Assembly: GCA_021234155.1 (NCBI GenBank)
Contig: JAJEKV010000041.1
Coordinates: 7,200,917-7,264,916 of the forward strand
Source: Isoetes taiwanensis
Lineage: Eukaryota; Streptophyta; Lycopodiopsida; Isoetales; Isoetaceae
Direction of reading: 5' to 3'
Length of the DNA stretch: 64,000 bases
Shown: piece after piece, positions 24,045 to 34,914 of the stretch
How the letters are laid out: each line of letters opens with the position of its first letter
Numbering within the stretch: the first letter of the stretch is position 1
Notes under the pieces: model-generated
Told to the model about the DNA's origin: nothing
Databases searched by the model: none
The model's input: only the letters and a program-made list of their open reading frames with translations
Translations under genes and position numbers: made by a program

Positions 24045-25240
24045 TCCTATAGAACCTCCAGGTTGCTTGAGGCAACCACTCTGAGTGAAAAAATCCCAGG
24101 AAGAATGCTCAAACAGTGGTTAGGAACTGCTTTCCCTAAAGACAAAAAAGTCTGCCTTGCAAGAATGCCTGCCAAATGCAAACTAAAGTGATTTTCCCTA
24201 TGATTCTTCATTCTAGACCTGCACAGGATCTTGAAGGATGTTGGGAAAAAAGTCTGATGGATTTTGACAAGGGCAAGCTTATCATATAAGCATTCCTGAC
24301 CAGGTCAATTTTTGGTCAATATCCCTGGCAGAGAGCTGAATTTTCAAACTCGATAAAGGTAGTCTCTTTTTGAGATCTGATGCCTCAATCCCCTTGTAAA
24401 ATGTCTGCACACAATGTTCCAGGAAGCCCTTTGCAGAAAGATGTGTCTCTGTTTGGAATTTTGATTTTTTTTTATAAATGCCTATTACAAAGTATGAACA
24501 ACAGATGAATTTGGAATTGCTAGATGTTTAGATGCTCTTCTTTTGCTTTTCTGTGAAATGTCAATGCTTACAATGACTGAGAATGAACTGATGAAGGCTA
24601 CTTGAGCAGAATATACGTGTGGAGTCGCACTAACAAATCAATAATCCTATGGTGCAGGCATAAACCTCTACCAATGAAGCATGCTAACATTATGATTAAC
24701 ATACACTTGCACTACAGATGATTATATGCAATGCTTCCGCCTCCCCCTTTTCTTTGAAGTAAGATGTGAAGGCTAATAATGCATAGAAAGAATGACTGTC
24801 ACAACATCAACAGGAAGCACTCATGAATTTCCCAACAAGGCTCGGATTTTCATTTAACTCAGGATCACACAGGCAAACAATAATAATCCCAGGCTCTCAG
24901 TCTTGGGCACAGGATGAAAAAGGTATACAATCAAGTCAATAGCATAAATTTGTCAGTAATTCATGCAAATTTTCGTGCTTGGAAGGCAGAATCAAGCTCC
25001 AAATGAGTAAACCGGTCCTTCTTCAAGGTAATCGATCTGTCTTTCACCTCAAAGCCCTCGAAAATCTTCTAAGCACAAAAACCCCCTTTTAAAATTCCCC
25101 TGTTTCGTCTGGTTCTTGGCTAATTCGGCCCAATGCTTTGTCTAGGTTCTGTGATTAATTCTTGGTGTTATACAGGACAATTCGGTAGCCGGATCTTGGC
25201 ATTTCCAGAAATTAGGGTTCTTGGCAGTTTTGTCGAAATA
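24045..25240 (+). mobile_element. LTR-family B copy 1 (5'-truncated)
   Basis: It aligns with 37560-40030 through shared blocks: agaacctccaggttgcttga, gaccaggtcaatttttggtc, ccctcgaaaatcttc and ttcggcccaatgc. The terminal TGTTGAAGG start seen at 37542 is missing here. No coding region belongs to it. Confidence 0.6.
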
Positions 25241-26128
25241 TCCCACAGGCTGAATTCAAATAGGAGGCCCAAGGTATATAACAACAAACAAATTCAGTAT
25301 TATTAATAAATAACGTGTAATATCCACGTGGGCCTCGGTACCTCCACCGCCCCACAAGCCCGGATATTCCACGTGGCGGGGGATGATTGGCTAAGGAATC
25401 TAGGCTTTTGGGGGATAGATAGGAAACATTTTTTTGCAAAATAATGTCAGGCACGATTCCCAAGAAGCAATATTTGAAGGCCAAAATAGACGATTTTTTT
25501 TATTTTCTTTTTTGCAAAAAGGATCTTTTTTGATGCTCTAGAGAGTGGTGGAATCTTTTTTGCAAAGGAGCCCTTTTGAACTTTGGCCTTGAAAAGGGGT
25601 ATATGGATGGTGATGTGGCATGTGGGCATGATGAATTGGAAATGTGAGGATGACATGGCAAGTAAGGATGATGAGGTGTCAAGCAACTTGGCTAAGAACA
25701 TTTTTTCTAGTCAAAACATGGGATGAGGTGGACATGATGTGTATGACATGTGGATGATGATGTGGAAGTATTGGTGATGATGTGGCAAAATGATATGTCT
25801 CCCTTATGGATTCAACCATGTAATATGAAGAACTTTTGCAAAAGATAGAATTTCAATGGGGTGACACGTGCACAGTGTGACATGACAATGTGGATGACAT
25901 GTATGGTGATTTGGCCCCTTTTTTATGAGTTATGTCATAGGTCAATTCAAGCATCAATGCATATAATTTGCATTTTCTAGGCAAATTTTGACTCTTAAGT
26001 GCTTCCCCTAGAAATTTTGCACTCTCTCTCATTTTTTTACTTTTATAAAGAGGAATTTGACCTTTGACCATGTGTATGACCAAGTCAAGTGGAAATTTCC
26101 ACTTCAATGAGATGGTGATGGCATGGTA
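25241..26128. other. AT-rich stretch with ATGATGTGG-type short repeats
   Basis: Many copies of gatgatgtgg/gatgacatg-like words occur (25600-25790), and the phrase ttttttctagtcaaaac at 25699 also appears in both arms of the inverted repeat to the right. Similar words return at 56620-56690. No gene was recognised. Confidence 0.4.
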
Positions 26129-26823
26129 AGTGTGTGTGGGATGTGAGTGACATGTAAAGGAGAAGTTTTGACTAGAAAAAATCTTCTAGGCCAATTTTGA
26201 CTTGGGAGATGAAATGTAGGCATGGAACTTGGGGTCTCATGGGCATGTCTTCATGGTGAATGGTGTGGAGGGTTTAGGATGGGAATCAAAGAATGTAATT
26301 ATGCCAAGAACTCAAATAGTAGCATCACATACCAAGAACTTTTCAAGGGGTCTTCAAATCTTCAAATTTTGCTTGAATCACCTTCATGACTTGCTTGTGT
26401 GACTGCTGCCATGCTATGGCAGCATGGAAGAGCAAGGCACATTTCAGATACTTATGCTCACATTTTGATTTGAATTTAGAGACACAAGGAGAATTCATGC
26501 TTGCACACTTTGAAGACTTGAAGAGCAAGGTGAGGACATTTGACTTAGCTCACACAAGCAAGGCATGAAGGAGAATCAAGCAAAGTTTGAAGAATTGAAA
26601 ACCCCTTGAAGAGTTCTTGGTATGTGATGCTATCATTTGAGTTCTTGGCATGATTACACCCTTTGATTCCCATCCTACATCCTCCATACCCTTTGTCATG
26701 AAGAAATGCTCATGAGATCTCTAGTTCCATGCCTACATTTCATCTCCCAAGTCAAATTTGGCCTTGAAGATTTTTTCTAGTCAAAACTTCCCCTTTACAT
26801 GTCATTCACATTCCACACACACA
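26129..26823. repeat. Large inverted repeat (foldback), arms ~270 bp
   Basis: The left arm, 26129-26399, and right arm, 26551-26823, are reverse complements with scattered differences. Matching blocks include gtgacatgtaaaggagaag with cttcccctttacatgtcat, gacttgggagatgaaatgta with tacatttcatctcccaagtc, and ttgcttgtgtga with tcacacaagcaa. The spacer contains a second small palindrome, tgctgccatgctatggcagc. No transposase is present. Confidence 0.8.
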
Positions 26824-26849
26824 TGGAAACCGGGTCGGCACGTGACCAA

Positions 26850-27650
26850 AGACTGTGCAAACATGTCAGGCCACCCGTCATTGGCCGGGGTACAGGAGGA
26901 GGTGCCGAGGCGGGATTGGTGCGGCAAACTGTGACTCTGGGCCCAAGGAGGACAATCCAAAACGACCAGCCAAAGAGAATGCAACCGGGGATGCCACCAA
27001 CTTGGGCGGGGGAGCCAACTAACCGAGATGGAAGCCGCCAAGTCAGTGGGGAGCTAATAACAACGGCGATCCCAGGACACCACCGAGTCCAGTGGCGAGG
27101 CAACCACCACCAAGTCCGGTGTGGAGGCAACGACGGCGAGCCAAACACACGACCAAGTTGGGTGGGGGCGATCCACGACACCACCAGTTCGGGTGGGTAG
27201 CCATGTCATAGAGCCAAGCACACGACACCACCCAGTCGGTTGGGCAGCCGACTAGCGGAGCCAAAGGTCACCAAGTCGGTTGAGAGACCAAGGAGGACGA
27301 TCCAAGTCGGGTGGGCAGCCAACTAACCGAACCAAACACCGCCGAGTCGGGTGGGCACACGACCACCCAGTCGGTTGGGTAGCCGACTATCGGAGCCAAA
27401 CACCACCAAGTCGGTTGAGAGACCAAGGAGGACGATCCAAGTCGGGTGGGCAGCCAACTAACCGAACCAAACACCACCGAGTCGGGTGGGCAGCCAAACA
27501 CCACCGAGTCGGGTGGGCAGCCAACCACCACGAAGTCAAATGGGGAGCCAAACTAACCGACAGAGCCACCAAGTCGAGTGGGCAGCCAACTAGCCGAACC
27601 AAACACCACCGAGTCGGGTGGGCAGCCAACGACCACCAAGTCGAGTGACA
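26850..27650. repeat. GC-rich minisatellite, ~26-bp unit
   Basis: Variants of cgagtcgggtgggcagccaa plus caccac recur through the block, with a higher-order duplication of about 136 bp (gttgagagaccaaggaggac at 27279 and 27415). Long frames on both strands arise from the repeat and are not taken as genes. Confidence 0.85.
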
Positions 27651-27659
27651 CTTGCCATG

Positions 27660-28643
27660 CCATTACCATATCATTCAAAGCACAAAAATTCAGCTTGAAT
27701 TACTGACAGATTCATGCGAATTCTTTGATTGTATACCTATTTTATCCTGTGCCCAAGACTTAGAGCTTGGGATTGATATTGTTTGCCTGTGTGAACTTGA
27801 TTCAAATGAAAATCCGAGCCTTGTTATCAAGATTATGAGTGTTCCTTATCAATCTGTTGACATAATTCATTCTGCTTGCATTATTATTCCTTCACATATC
27901 ATTTTGAAGAAAAGAGCAGTTTAAGCATTGCATTTAGACACCTAGAAAACAAGCATTTGATGGCTATAATATTTGCTTGATCGATCATCATAAATCTGAG
28001 TCTAGACTTAGAGACATTGAAGCATAAATCTGCTCCTTGCTCAAACAGCAATCATCAAAAATTCTTAGAGTCATCAGTTGGTAATGGCATGCATGGATAT
28101 TGCAAAAAGCAAAAAAGGTGCACTTATATTCCCAAGCAAAACCATATTTTCACTTCTGTCCACATCTTGTGACAGTCAACCATTCCAAAAATCAAAATCC
28201 CAAAAAAGTAGATCTCTTCTTGCAAAGGCCATCAAGGAACATTGTGTACAGACATTTTATAAGAAGGCAAAAGCATTAGATCCCAAAAAGAAAGCACTAG
28301 CATCGAGTTTTGAAATCTAGTTCTCTGCCAGGGATGACCAAAAATTGACCTGGACAGGAGTGCTTGTTTGGCATGCCTGCCCTTATCAAAGTCTTTCTGA
28401 CTTTTGTCCCAAGATACTTCAAGGTCTTACGCAGCTATGGAAACAAAAATCATGATCAAAATCCCTTTGGTTAGCATTTGATATACTTTGTTGTAAGGCA
28501 GACTTTTTACCCTTCAAGGAAAGCTGAGTCAGGCAATTGTTTGAGCATTTTTTTTGGATTTTTCTCACTCATAGTGGTTGCCTTAAGCAACCTGGAGGTT
28601 CTAAACCACTGAGGTTGAAGGTTTTGCCAGGAACACTTTCAAC
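27660..28643 (-). mobile_element. LTR-family B copy 2
   Basis: Read on the minus strand it starts gttgaaagtgttcctggcaa, passes accttcaacctcagtggttt, and matches the copies at 24045 and 37542, including ccagggatgaccaaaaattg (plus strand, 28329) and the Trp/Leu-poor AT-rich tail. The far end near 27660 abuts the minisatellite. Confidence 0.6.
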
Positions 28644-29151
28644 GGTGACCTTAGTCAAATGTCCCCACCTTGCTCTTCAAGTCTTCTTATCAAAGTGTGC
28701 AAAGATGCATTCTTCTTGTATATCTATATTCAAATCAAAGTGTGAGCATGAGAATGTGACAATGTATCTTGCTCTTCCATGCTACCATAGCATGGCAGTA
28801 GGGACCGATAACTTCGAGATGCTTCCCCCTGGTCCAGGTGCAGACCTTATACCAGCTGGGGTGATGACATGTGTCACCTCAAATCATGAGCTGGACTTGA
28901 CCAATCAGTCAACTTTGATCATGGATGGTTGCCTTTCACAGGTAAAAGAGTTACCAAGCTTTGGTGAATGCCCTTTATAGGTCAGCGAGATGGATCGAGT
29001 GGGCTCAAAGGTTGTGGAAATCGTTACCAAAGCAGCATGCTACAGTGCAACATGAGATCGTTCTAAGACGATAGTTGGCCAGCAAGACATGCGAGATGAT
29101 AGAGCAGATACCCTAGGTGAAGAGGGGATAACGTAGGCAGGTTCCAATTCG
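28644..29151. other. Fragment related to the foldback spacer, then unassigned sequence
   Basis: 28680-28805 (caaagtgtgcaaagatgcat to catgctaccatagcatggca) is an inverted, diverged copy of the spacer of the foldback at 26400-26550. From 28981 to 29151 nothing was recognised. Confidence 0.45.
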
Positions 29152-29156
29152 GGAAG

Positions 29157-29832
29157 TGTTGACCGGGTTTTTGGCACCCGGTCAACATGAAAAAAGAAAA
29201 GAAAGAGAACCATTGGAGGGGGGGTCGATTATAAAGCCCAAATGTTGTAAAGGTCTAAGGCACCAAAAAATAAAAAAAGGGCCTAGATCTAGTTGTTTAA
29301 ATTTAAGGGCTTCTAAGATTTTTTAATGGTTGAAGAGGGGTACATTATCTAAGGCTAAGATGAAGAGGCAAGATCAAAGGTGGAGATTAAAAAAGGCAAA
29401 AATTAAAGGTTGAGATAAAGAGGCAAGATCAAGGGTGGAGATGAAGGGGTCGAAATTAAAGGTTGAGATGAAGAGGCAAGATCAAAGGTGGAGATTAAGA
29501 GGCAAAAATGAAAGGTTAAGATGAAAAGTAATAATTATAAGATGCTTGAGGAGCACGAGCTCCTCCTCTTTCCCTGCTCCACGAATCTTGCAGGAGGGTG
29601 GCAGCCTCTTGCTTGGTTCAAGATCAGAGGCCCTCCATGTTTCAGAGGCATGGAGGGCTCATTCATTTGTATTTCTTTTCCTTTTATTATATGAAGAAAT
29701 TTGGGCCCAGATTTGTTCTTCATTTCTTGTTTCTGTCCAATCCATTCTGTTTTACATTGTAGCAGCCACTGAAATGATCCTGATTTCTGCCTTTGAGGTC
29801 GAATGATGGGGGTGTGGGAAAACCCGCCATCA
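29157..29832 (+). repeat. 5' LTR of the non-autonomous element
   Basis: It starts TGTTGACCGGG..CCCGGTCAACA, a perfect hairpin, and ends AACCCGCCATCA. Within it about three copies of a ~54-bp unit (gatgaagaggcaagatcaaa...) lie at 29358-29525. A short frame at 29546-29806 recurs in the other LTR and is not a gene. Confidence 0.9.
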
Positions 29833-29835
29833 TTA

Positions 29836-29853
29836 TGGAGGTTCTACCGAGAT
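29836..29853 (+). other. Primer-binding site, tRNA-Gln-like
   Basis: TGGAGGTTCTACCGAGAT lies 3 bp after the 5' LTR. Its complement ends in CCA after a TAGAACC stem strand, as expected for the 3' end of a plant tRNA-Gln whose 5' strand is GGTTCTA. The identical 18-mer follows the family-A LTR at 42647. Confidence 0.7.
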
Positions 29854-31429
29854 AGTATTCTTCCCCAGGATTATTCTGGTGCTGCTGTGATTTGTTCTGA
29901 TTTCCTGCCATAGCCACAACTCTGTCTTCTTTTTCCCATCCCTGCTATATTCTGCCCCAATGATCTTTTTATGCCATGCATTGTTTCTGCTGCAAGGAGA
30001 AGAAGGCAAATAAGCTCTCAATCATTCCATATTTTCAGATTTTTGAAGCTCTAATGTTCTGGATAATGATACTGCTTGAGTTATTTTGGAAGGGCCAGCA
30101 AAAAGCCAGCCCTCCTTGTTCTCTGCCATAAAAATCGACTCTTTTATCTATTTCTTGCTTTTCTTGCTAGCTGCCAAGACCCAACTGTGACAAAAAGCCT
30201 GCATACAGAGTTTGCAGAGGAAAGAAAGCAGAAAGAAATGTGAATGCCAAGCCCGCTAGCTCTGTGTTTGCGCTGAACCTGCAAGAGAGCAAGAAAGCAA
30301 GGAAATGGGAAGGAGAATAGAAGCAAGATGCCTGTTGCCGATCTACAGAAGAAAGGAAATCAAGAATAAAAACCGTGTTGAAGAGGAGCCATCCGCCATA
30401 CCTATTTGCTTGCTATCATTCATTTTCGCTGCAAAATCGAAGACCTACCCTTACTATTGATCTTCTGCCATCGCCCACCAAGATCTGCAAAATAAAACTG
30501 AAGCACTGAGCCCTGCCCTTTATTCTACTCTCTTTGCCATTCCGCCTGCCATAGCTGTGCCGAACCTGCAGAAGTATAAGAAGAAAGAAGAGAGGAAGAA
30601 GGAGAAGTTCGAACTGTCTGCCGCCTTACCTGCCTCAGCCGCCCACCATAGCCGCCCATCACGCTTGCAAGTTTTTTTTATTTTTCTTCTTTCGTTTATT
30701 TTTCTAACCTTTGCTTTCGTTTAAACCTTTGCTTTTTCTTTCTTTCATGTTTTTTATTTTTTCCTTTCATCTCATTTTCTAACCTTTGCTTTTCGTGTTC
30801 TTTCACCCTTTCAATTATTTTCTAACATTTGCTTTCAAGTTTTTATATTTTCTCATTCTTTCATTCCATTTCCTCATCATTGCTTTCAGTTTTTGCTAAT
30901 ATTTTCACCCTTACAACAATGTTTCTTTACCATTTTTTCCTTGTCTAAAAACTGTGGTCCATCCTTATTGCCTCAAACATCATTATTTTTGCCCTCATTG
31001 TTACACCATTGCCATAATTTTTGTTTCGGCGCCGCCCTCCTTTCTTATACCATTTTTCCAAAAAAAATATAGCCATCTTGCCCCAAGCATTACATGTGTC
31101 TTTCCCTAAAGCCCGAAATTACCATTGATTTTCTATTATCATGGCACTCATTATTATTATCATCATTCTATCAAGTTCGAAGTCTCGGTTATTATCACCA
31201 AATTATTATCATCATTTATCATTATTATATGGTGTTGGAGTACACCCTAAAACCTCCAAATATTATTATTATTCTATGGTGTTGGAGTACACCCTAAAAC
31301 CTCCAAATTATTATTATCATCATTTCGAGTTCGAAGTCTCGGATATCAAAACTTGGGTTGTGTTCCTTATTGAGTCTGAGGGACCAACTATTGTACTAAA
31401 TATATGAAAAACTTTGAAGTAAGAGGGCC

Positions 31430-31462
31430 GAGGGGACCGGCCCATTTTTTGTTTGGGCGAGA
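31430..31462 (+). other. Pre-LTR motif with purine run
   Basis: gaggggaccggcccattttt tgtttgggcgaga directly precedes the 3' LTR. Almost the same motif precedes the 3' LTR of the family-A gypsy at 48576-48602. The gaggggacc run may be the plus-strand primer, but it lies about 25 bp from the LTR, which is unusual. Confidence 0.5.
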
Positions 31463-32140
31463 TGTTGACCGGGTTTTTGGCACCCGGTCAACATGAAAAA
31501 AGAAAAGAAAGAGAACCATTGGAAGGGGGCGGTCGATTATAAAGCCCAAATTTTGTAAAGGTCTAAGGCAACCAAAAATAAAAAAAGGGCCTAGATCTAG
31601 TTGTTTAAATTTAAGGGCTTCTAAGATTTTTTAATGGTTGAAGAGGGGTACATTATCTAAGGCTAAGATGAAGAGGCAAGATCAAAGGTGGAGATTAAAA
31701 AAGGCAAAATTTAAAGGTTGAGATAAAGAGGCAAGATCAAGGGTGGAGATGAAGGGGTCGAAATTAAAGGTTGAGATGAAGAGGCAAGATCAAAGGTGGA
31801 GGTTAAGAGGCAAAAATGAAAGGTTAAGATGAAAAGTAATAATTATAAGATGCTTGAGGAGCATGAGCTCCTCCTCTTTCCCTGCTCCACGAATCTTGCA
31901 GGAGGGTGGCAGCCTCTTGCTTGGTTCAAGATCAGAGGCCCTCCATGTTTCAGAGGCATGGAGGGCTCATTCATTTGTATTTCTTTTCCTTTTATTATAT
32001 GAAGAAATTTGGGCCCAGATTTGTTCTTCATTTCTTGTTTCTGTCCAATCCATTCTGTTTTACATTGTAGCAGCCACTGAAATGATCCTGATTTCTGCCT
32101 TTGAGGTCGAATGATGGGGGTGTGGGGAAACCCGCCATCA
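31463..32140 (+). repeat. 3' LTR of the non-autonomous element
   Basis: It aligns end to end with the 5' LTR, with only scattered substitutions and single-base indels, and is followed by the target duplication GGAAG. Confidence 0.9.
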
Positions 32141-32145
32141 GGAAG

Positions 32146-32855
32146 CTACTTTTAATGTCTTTTTGACCCTAGCATATGTACTAATGTTCATGATATGGCC
32201 AGTACTATAATCAACCAGCAACTTGCAATTACAAATGTTGTAACCAGCCAGCACCTTGAAGAGACAAAAGGCATCAATCAAGGGATAGCCTTGGAGGTAT
32301 GCATAATCATATCCCTGACCATGAACCCCTTTCAGATGCAATAGGAAAGAAAAAGAAGGATAAGCAGCAGAAGAAAATATCATTTTGTCCAGGTGCTATT
32401 GCTAAGGTGTTGCATGAGCACTCTATCTCTGAAGATGTCCGAAGAGGAAAAAAAAATAGAGTAAAAGAATGCAAGTTTCAATACATATAGGGGGGGATAT
32501 ATTCCTTACGCGATCTGTTATAATTCAGATATATGATATGGAATTCTTATCTCGACTAAGAGTTAAGTATTTTGCCCATTTCCACTATAATTGTTCTTGT
32601 TTCTATGCATTACATAGTGCAACGTTAGTCAACTTGTTGAAATCAGTTGATGGCCTAAGGGCACCATTGCTATGCTAGAATTTGGAACTGGAATTTGGAA
32701 CGGGAATGGAAATCTTTTTTTTTTTTGAATTTTTGTCCTGGGAAACTTAAAGCTAGGAATGCTTTCGATCTATGGCATTATTGCTACATGGAATTTGGGA
32801 ATGTAGTAGGACACCCCGTGGTTGAGAAAAGTGAACGTAATAGAGGTTTAGAAGC
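32146..32855. other. Unassigned stretch between two LTR insertions
   Basis: AT-rich; no family was recognised. A frame at 32695-33000 reads into the LTR to the right and is unlikely to be a gene. Confidence 0.35.
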
Positions 32856-33528
32856 TGTTGACCCGATTTTTGGCAAAATCGGGGTCAACATAGAAGAACA
32901 CTATCAAGGTCTAAAAGGGGGGGTGAAGACCAAGGGTCCAGATTCATTTGTGCTTGTTGTTAGAATCCAAGGGCCCATGTTAAGTTGTGTTAGTTGTTAA
33001 ACAAAAAGACAAATTTGGTTATGGGGAAGAAGAAGACAAAAAACAAAGGATTGATGAGGTGTAAAAAAGGAGTGCCAAGATGATGACAAGTGGATGGCCA
33101 AGATTTGTTCAAAAAAATATAAATATCTTGAGGGGACTTGTTCTCCTCCTCTTTGGCTCATGGAAGTCCCATGGAGAGAGGGTAGTGGCAGGCCCTGGGA
33201 AGAGAGGTGAGAGACCTCTTCCTCCATGGTGATGACCTGGGTAACACTCCCTTGAGGAGTTTCTTGTATTCTCATTTTTGAATAAAAAATGGGTGCCCCA
33301 TATTTCCATTCTTTTATCTATATACTTTCTCCATCTTCCACATTTCTTCAATTTCCATATTGCCTTCTTTTTTTTAATTCTTTATATCTTTATTTTTCAA
33401 CGCCCTTTATCCATCTCGATTTTCTCATTCATTCTTGCTTTGCCTTACATCTGTTGCTCTATCAGAGCTCAAATCTGCCACATGCCACACTATCTGAATG
33501 ATGGAGGGAGTTGGGAAATCCCTCATCA
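32856..33528 (+). mobile_element. Solo LTR (family D) with target duplication
   Basis: It starts TGTTGACCCGATTTTTGGC..CGGGGTCAACA, a hairpin, ends gggaaatccctcatca, and is flanked by GAAGC on both sides (32851-32855 and 33529-33533). Its overall form and length (673 bp) resemble the LTRs of the element at 29157-32140, but the sequences differ. No internal region is present, so it arose by LTR-LTR recombination. Confidence 0.88.
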
Positions 33529-33533
33529 GAAGC

Positions 33534-34405
33534 AGGAATTCTTTCATGTAAGTTCTTTGAAAGACTCATACAACAGCAGCAGCAGCAGCTCATCTCTCTT
33601 GGCTGAAGAAGGAAGAGGATCTTAAGAGAAATCTTTGTGAGAAATGCAATATGGACATAATGGCTGTAAAAAGGAAGGATGTAAGGGCAGCAAAAAGAAT
33701 GGCTGTTAAGGTTATGTATTGAATGATAATGATAATGTAATTGTGCAATGTTGAGAAACTACAAGATGTCTCCAGACATAATAGATGTTACTTTTGGTGT
33801 CGTTTATGTGCCTATAGATCTATTTTCATTTGTTTTAAAGAATGCAATGGATATGGATTAAAACGTTGGTGGCACAAACCCTGAAATTGTATGGGCTCTA
33901 TCTTATTCCCTCCATAAACTACTTGCTACAAGTTTTTGTACCCTCTTATATGTCCATAATGATGTGGCAACATCAACTGTGGACGTACCATAATGGGGAT
34001 GGTATAGTTGTGGAAGTAAGGGTAAAAAATATTGCTGAAATGGGCCACCAATATGTGTTGAAGATGGGGAAATGGGGTGGGACAAAATTCAATCTAAACA
34101 TTGGGGCCAAGGTGATAAAATGGGTGAACAAGTGGTATGGAAACTCTAAAGCATCACAAGACATATGGGTAAACGTAAATGTAAGGATGGTTGGTTTGCT
34201 CATTAAGAAAAAAAAAAGTGGTTCATATATTAGGTTCAAGGGATGCCAAATAAAGCTACTCAATATGGGCAAACAATATGCGCGGTGGAATGCAAATGTA
34301 GCGAAGTGGGTTGGAGCTAGCTTAGCAAATTGGCTGATCAACTCTTCACCCTTATGCATGATTAAGTGCAGTTGTACTGAAATGGAAGGTGGGTTATGTG
34401 GTAAA

Positions 34406-34409
<4 letters not shown>
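33534..34409 (+). other. AT-rich region with one open frame, unassigned
   Basis: An open frame 33842-34411 (189 residues, Lys/Trp/Asn-rich) has no recognised motif. It may be the first protein of the L1-type element to the right, since L1 elements carry a small first frame. A CAG triplet run encoding poly-Ser lies near 33575. Confidence 0.3.

Positions 34410-34441
<32 letters not shown>
34410..34441 (+). other. Poly(A) run
   Basis: About 31 A in a row interrupt the area upstream of the L1 endonuclease. It may be the tail of a retro-inserted sequence to its left; no target duplication was recognised. Confidence 0.5.
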
Positions 34442-34445
<4 letters not shown>

Positions 34446-34914
34446 ATGCTTATGACTTTAAATATAAGGTAAGGGGGATTGGCATGTTGGAAGGGCAAGG
34501 TCATATAGATCAATGGATGTTGGCCCCCACACTAGTTGCAGACGTATCAAAGGGACAAGGGGGTACCACTAATTCAGGAGGACCTAGATTTGCGAGAAAT
34601 GGGCAGTTGACTACTCTCGGGTGATATACCCAAAAATATCGTGAGAGGCACTCTTTGGGATTTGTGTTGTGCTTCAGAGAAGTATCTCCAATAATTAATA
34701 TGAGAAAGAGGAATGACGGGAAAATAACTTATATGGGGGGGTCCTTTGTCATGCAAAGGGATAAGAAATATGTCGGGGAGGGGGGTCAAAATGGTCCCCA
34801 ACCACAAGACACTAATACCTACAAAATAAAGAGGATGATGTTTACTGGAATGGTTTGTTGTTCTAGAAAGGGGGCCTTTATAATGAAGAGTCCCTAAAAA
34901 CTGTACAATATGAA

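Larger units (their letters stand above)
29157..32140 (+). mobile_element. Non-autonomous LTR retrotransposon (LARD/TRIM-like), complete
   Basis: Two near-identical LTRs (29157-29832 and 31463-32140) flank 1.63 kb without any gag or pol. The element is bordered by the direct duplication GGAAG (29152-29156 and 32141-32145). A primer site matching tRNA-Gln follows the 5' LTR and a pre-LTR motif precedes the 3' LTR. About a dozen LTR differences by eye indicate a recent insertion. The internal region is CT-rich with short duplications such as tggtgttggagtacacccta (31232 and 31278). It must borrow proteins from another element. Confidence 0.92.

Noticed and set aside
26795-27650. Several overlapping open frames of 70-133 residues on both strands as genes
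   Set aside because: They follow the 26-bp GC-rich repeat, change frame with it, and have no domain.
29546-29806. 86-residue frame as a small conserved gene
   Set aside because: It is inside an LTR and its near-identical partner at 31854-32114 is the other LTR of the same element.
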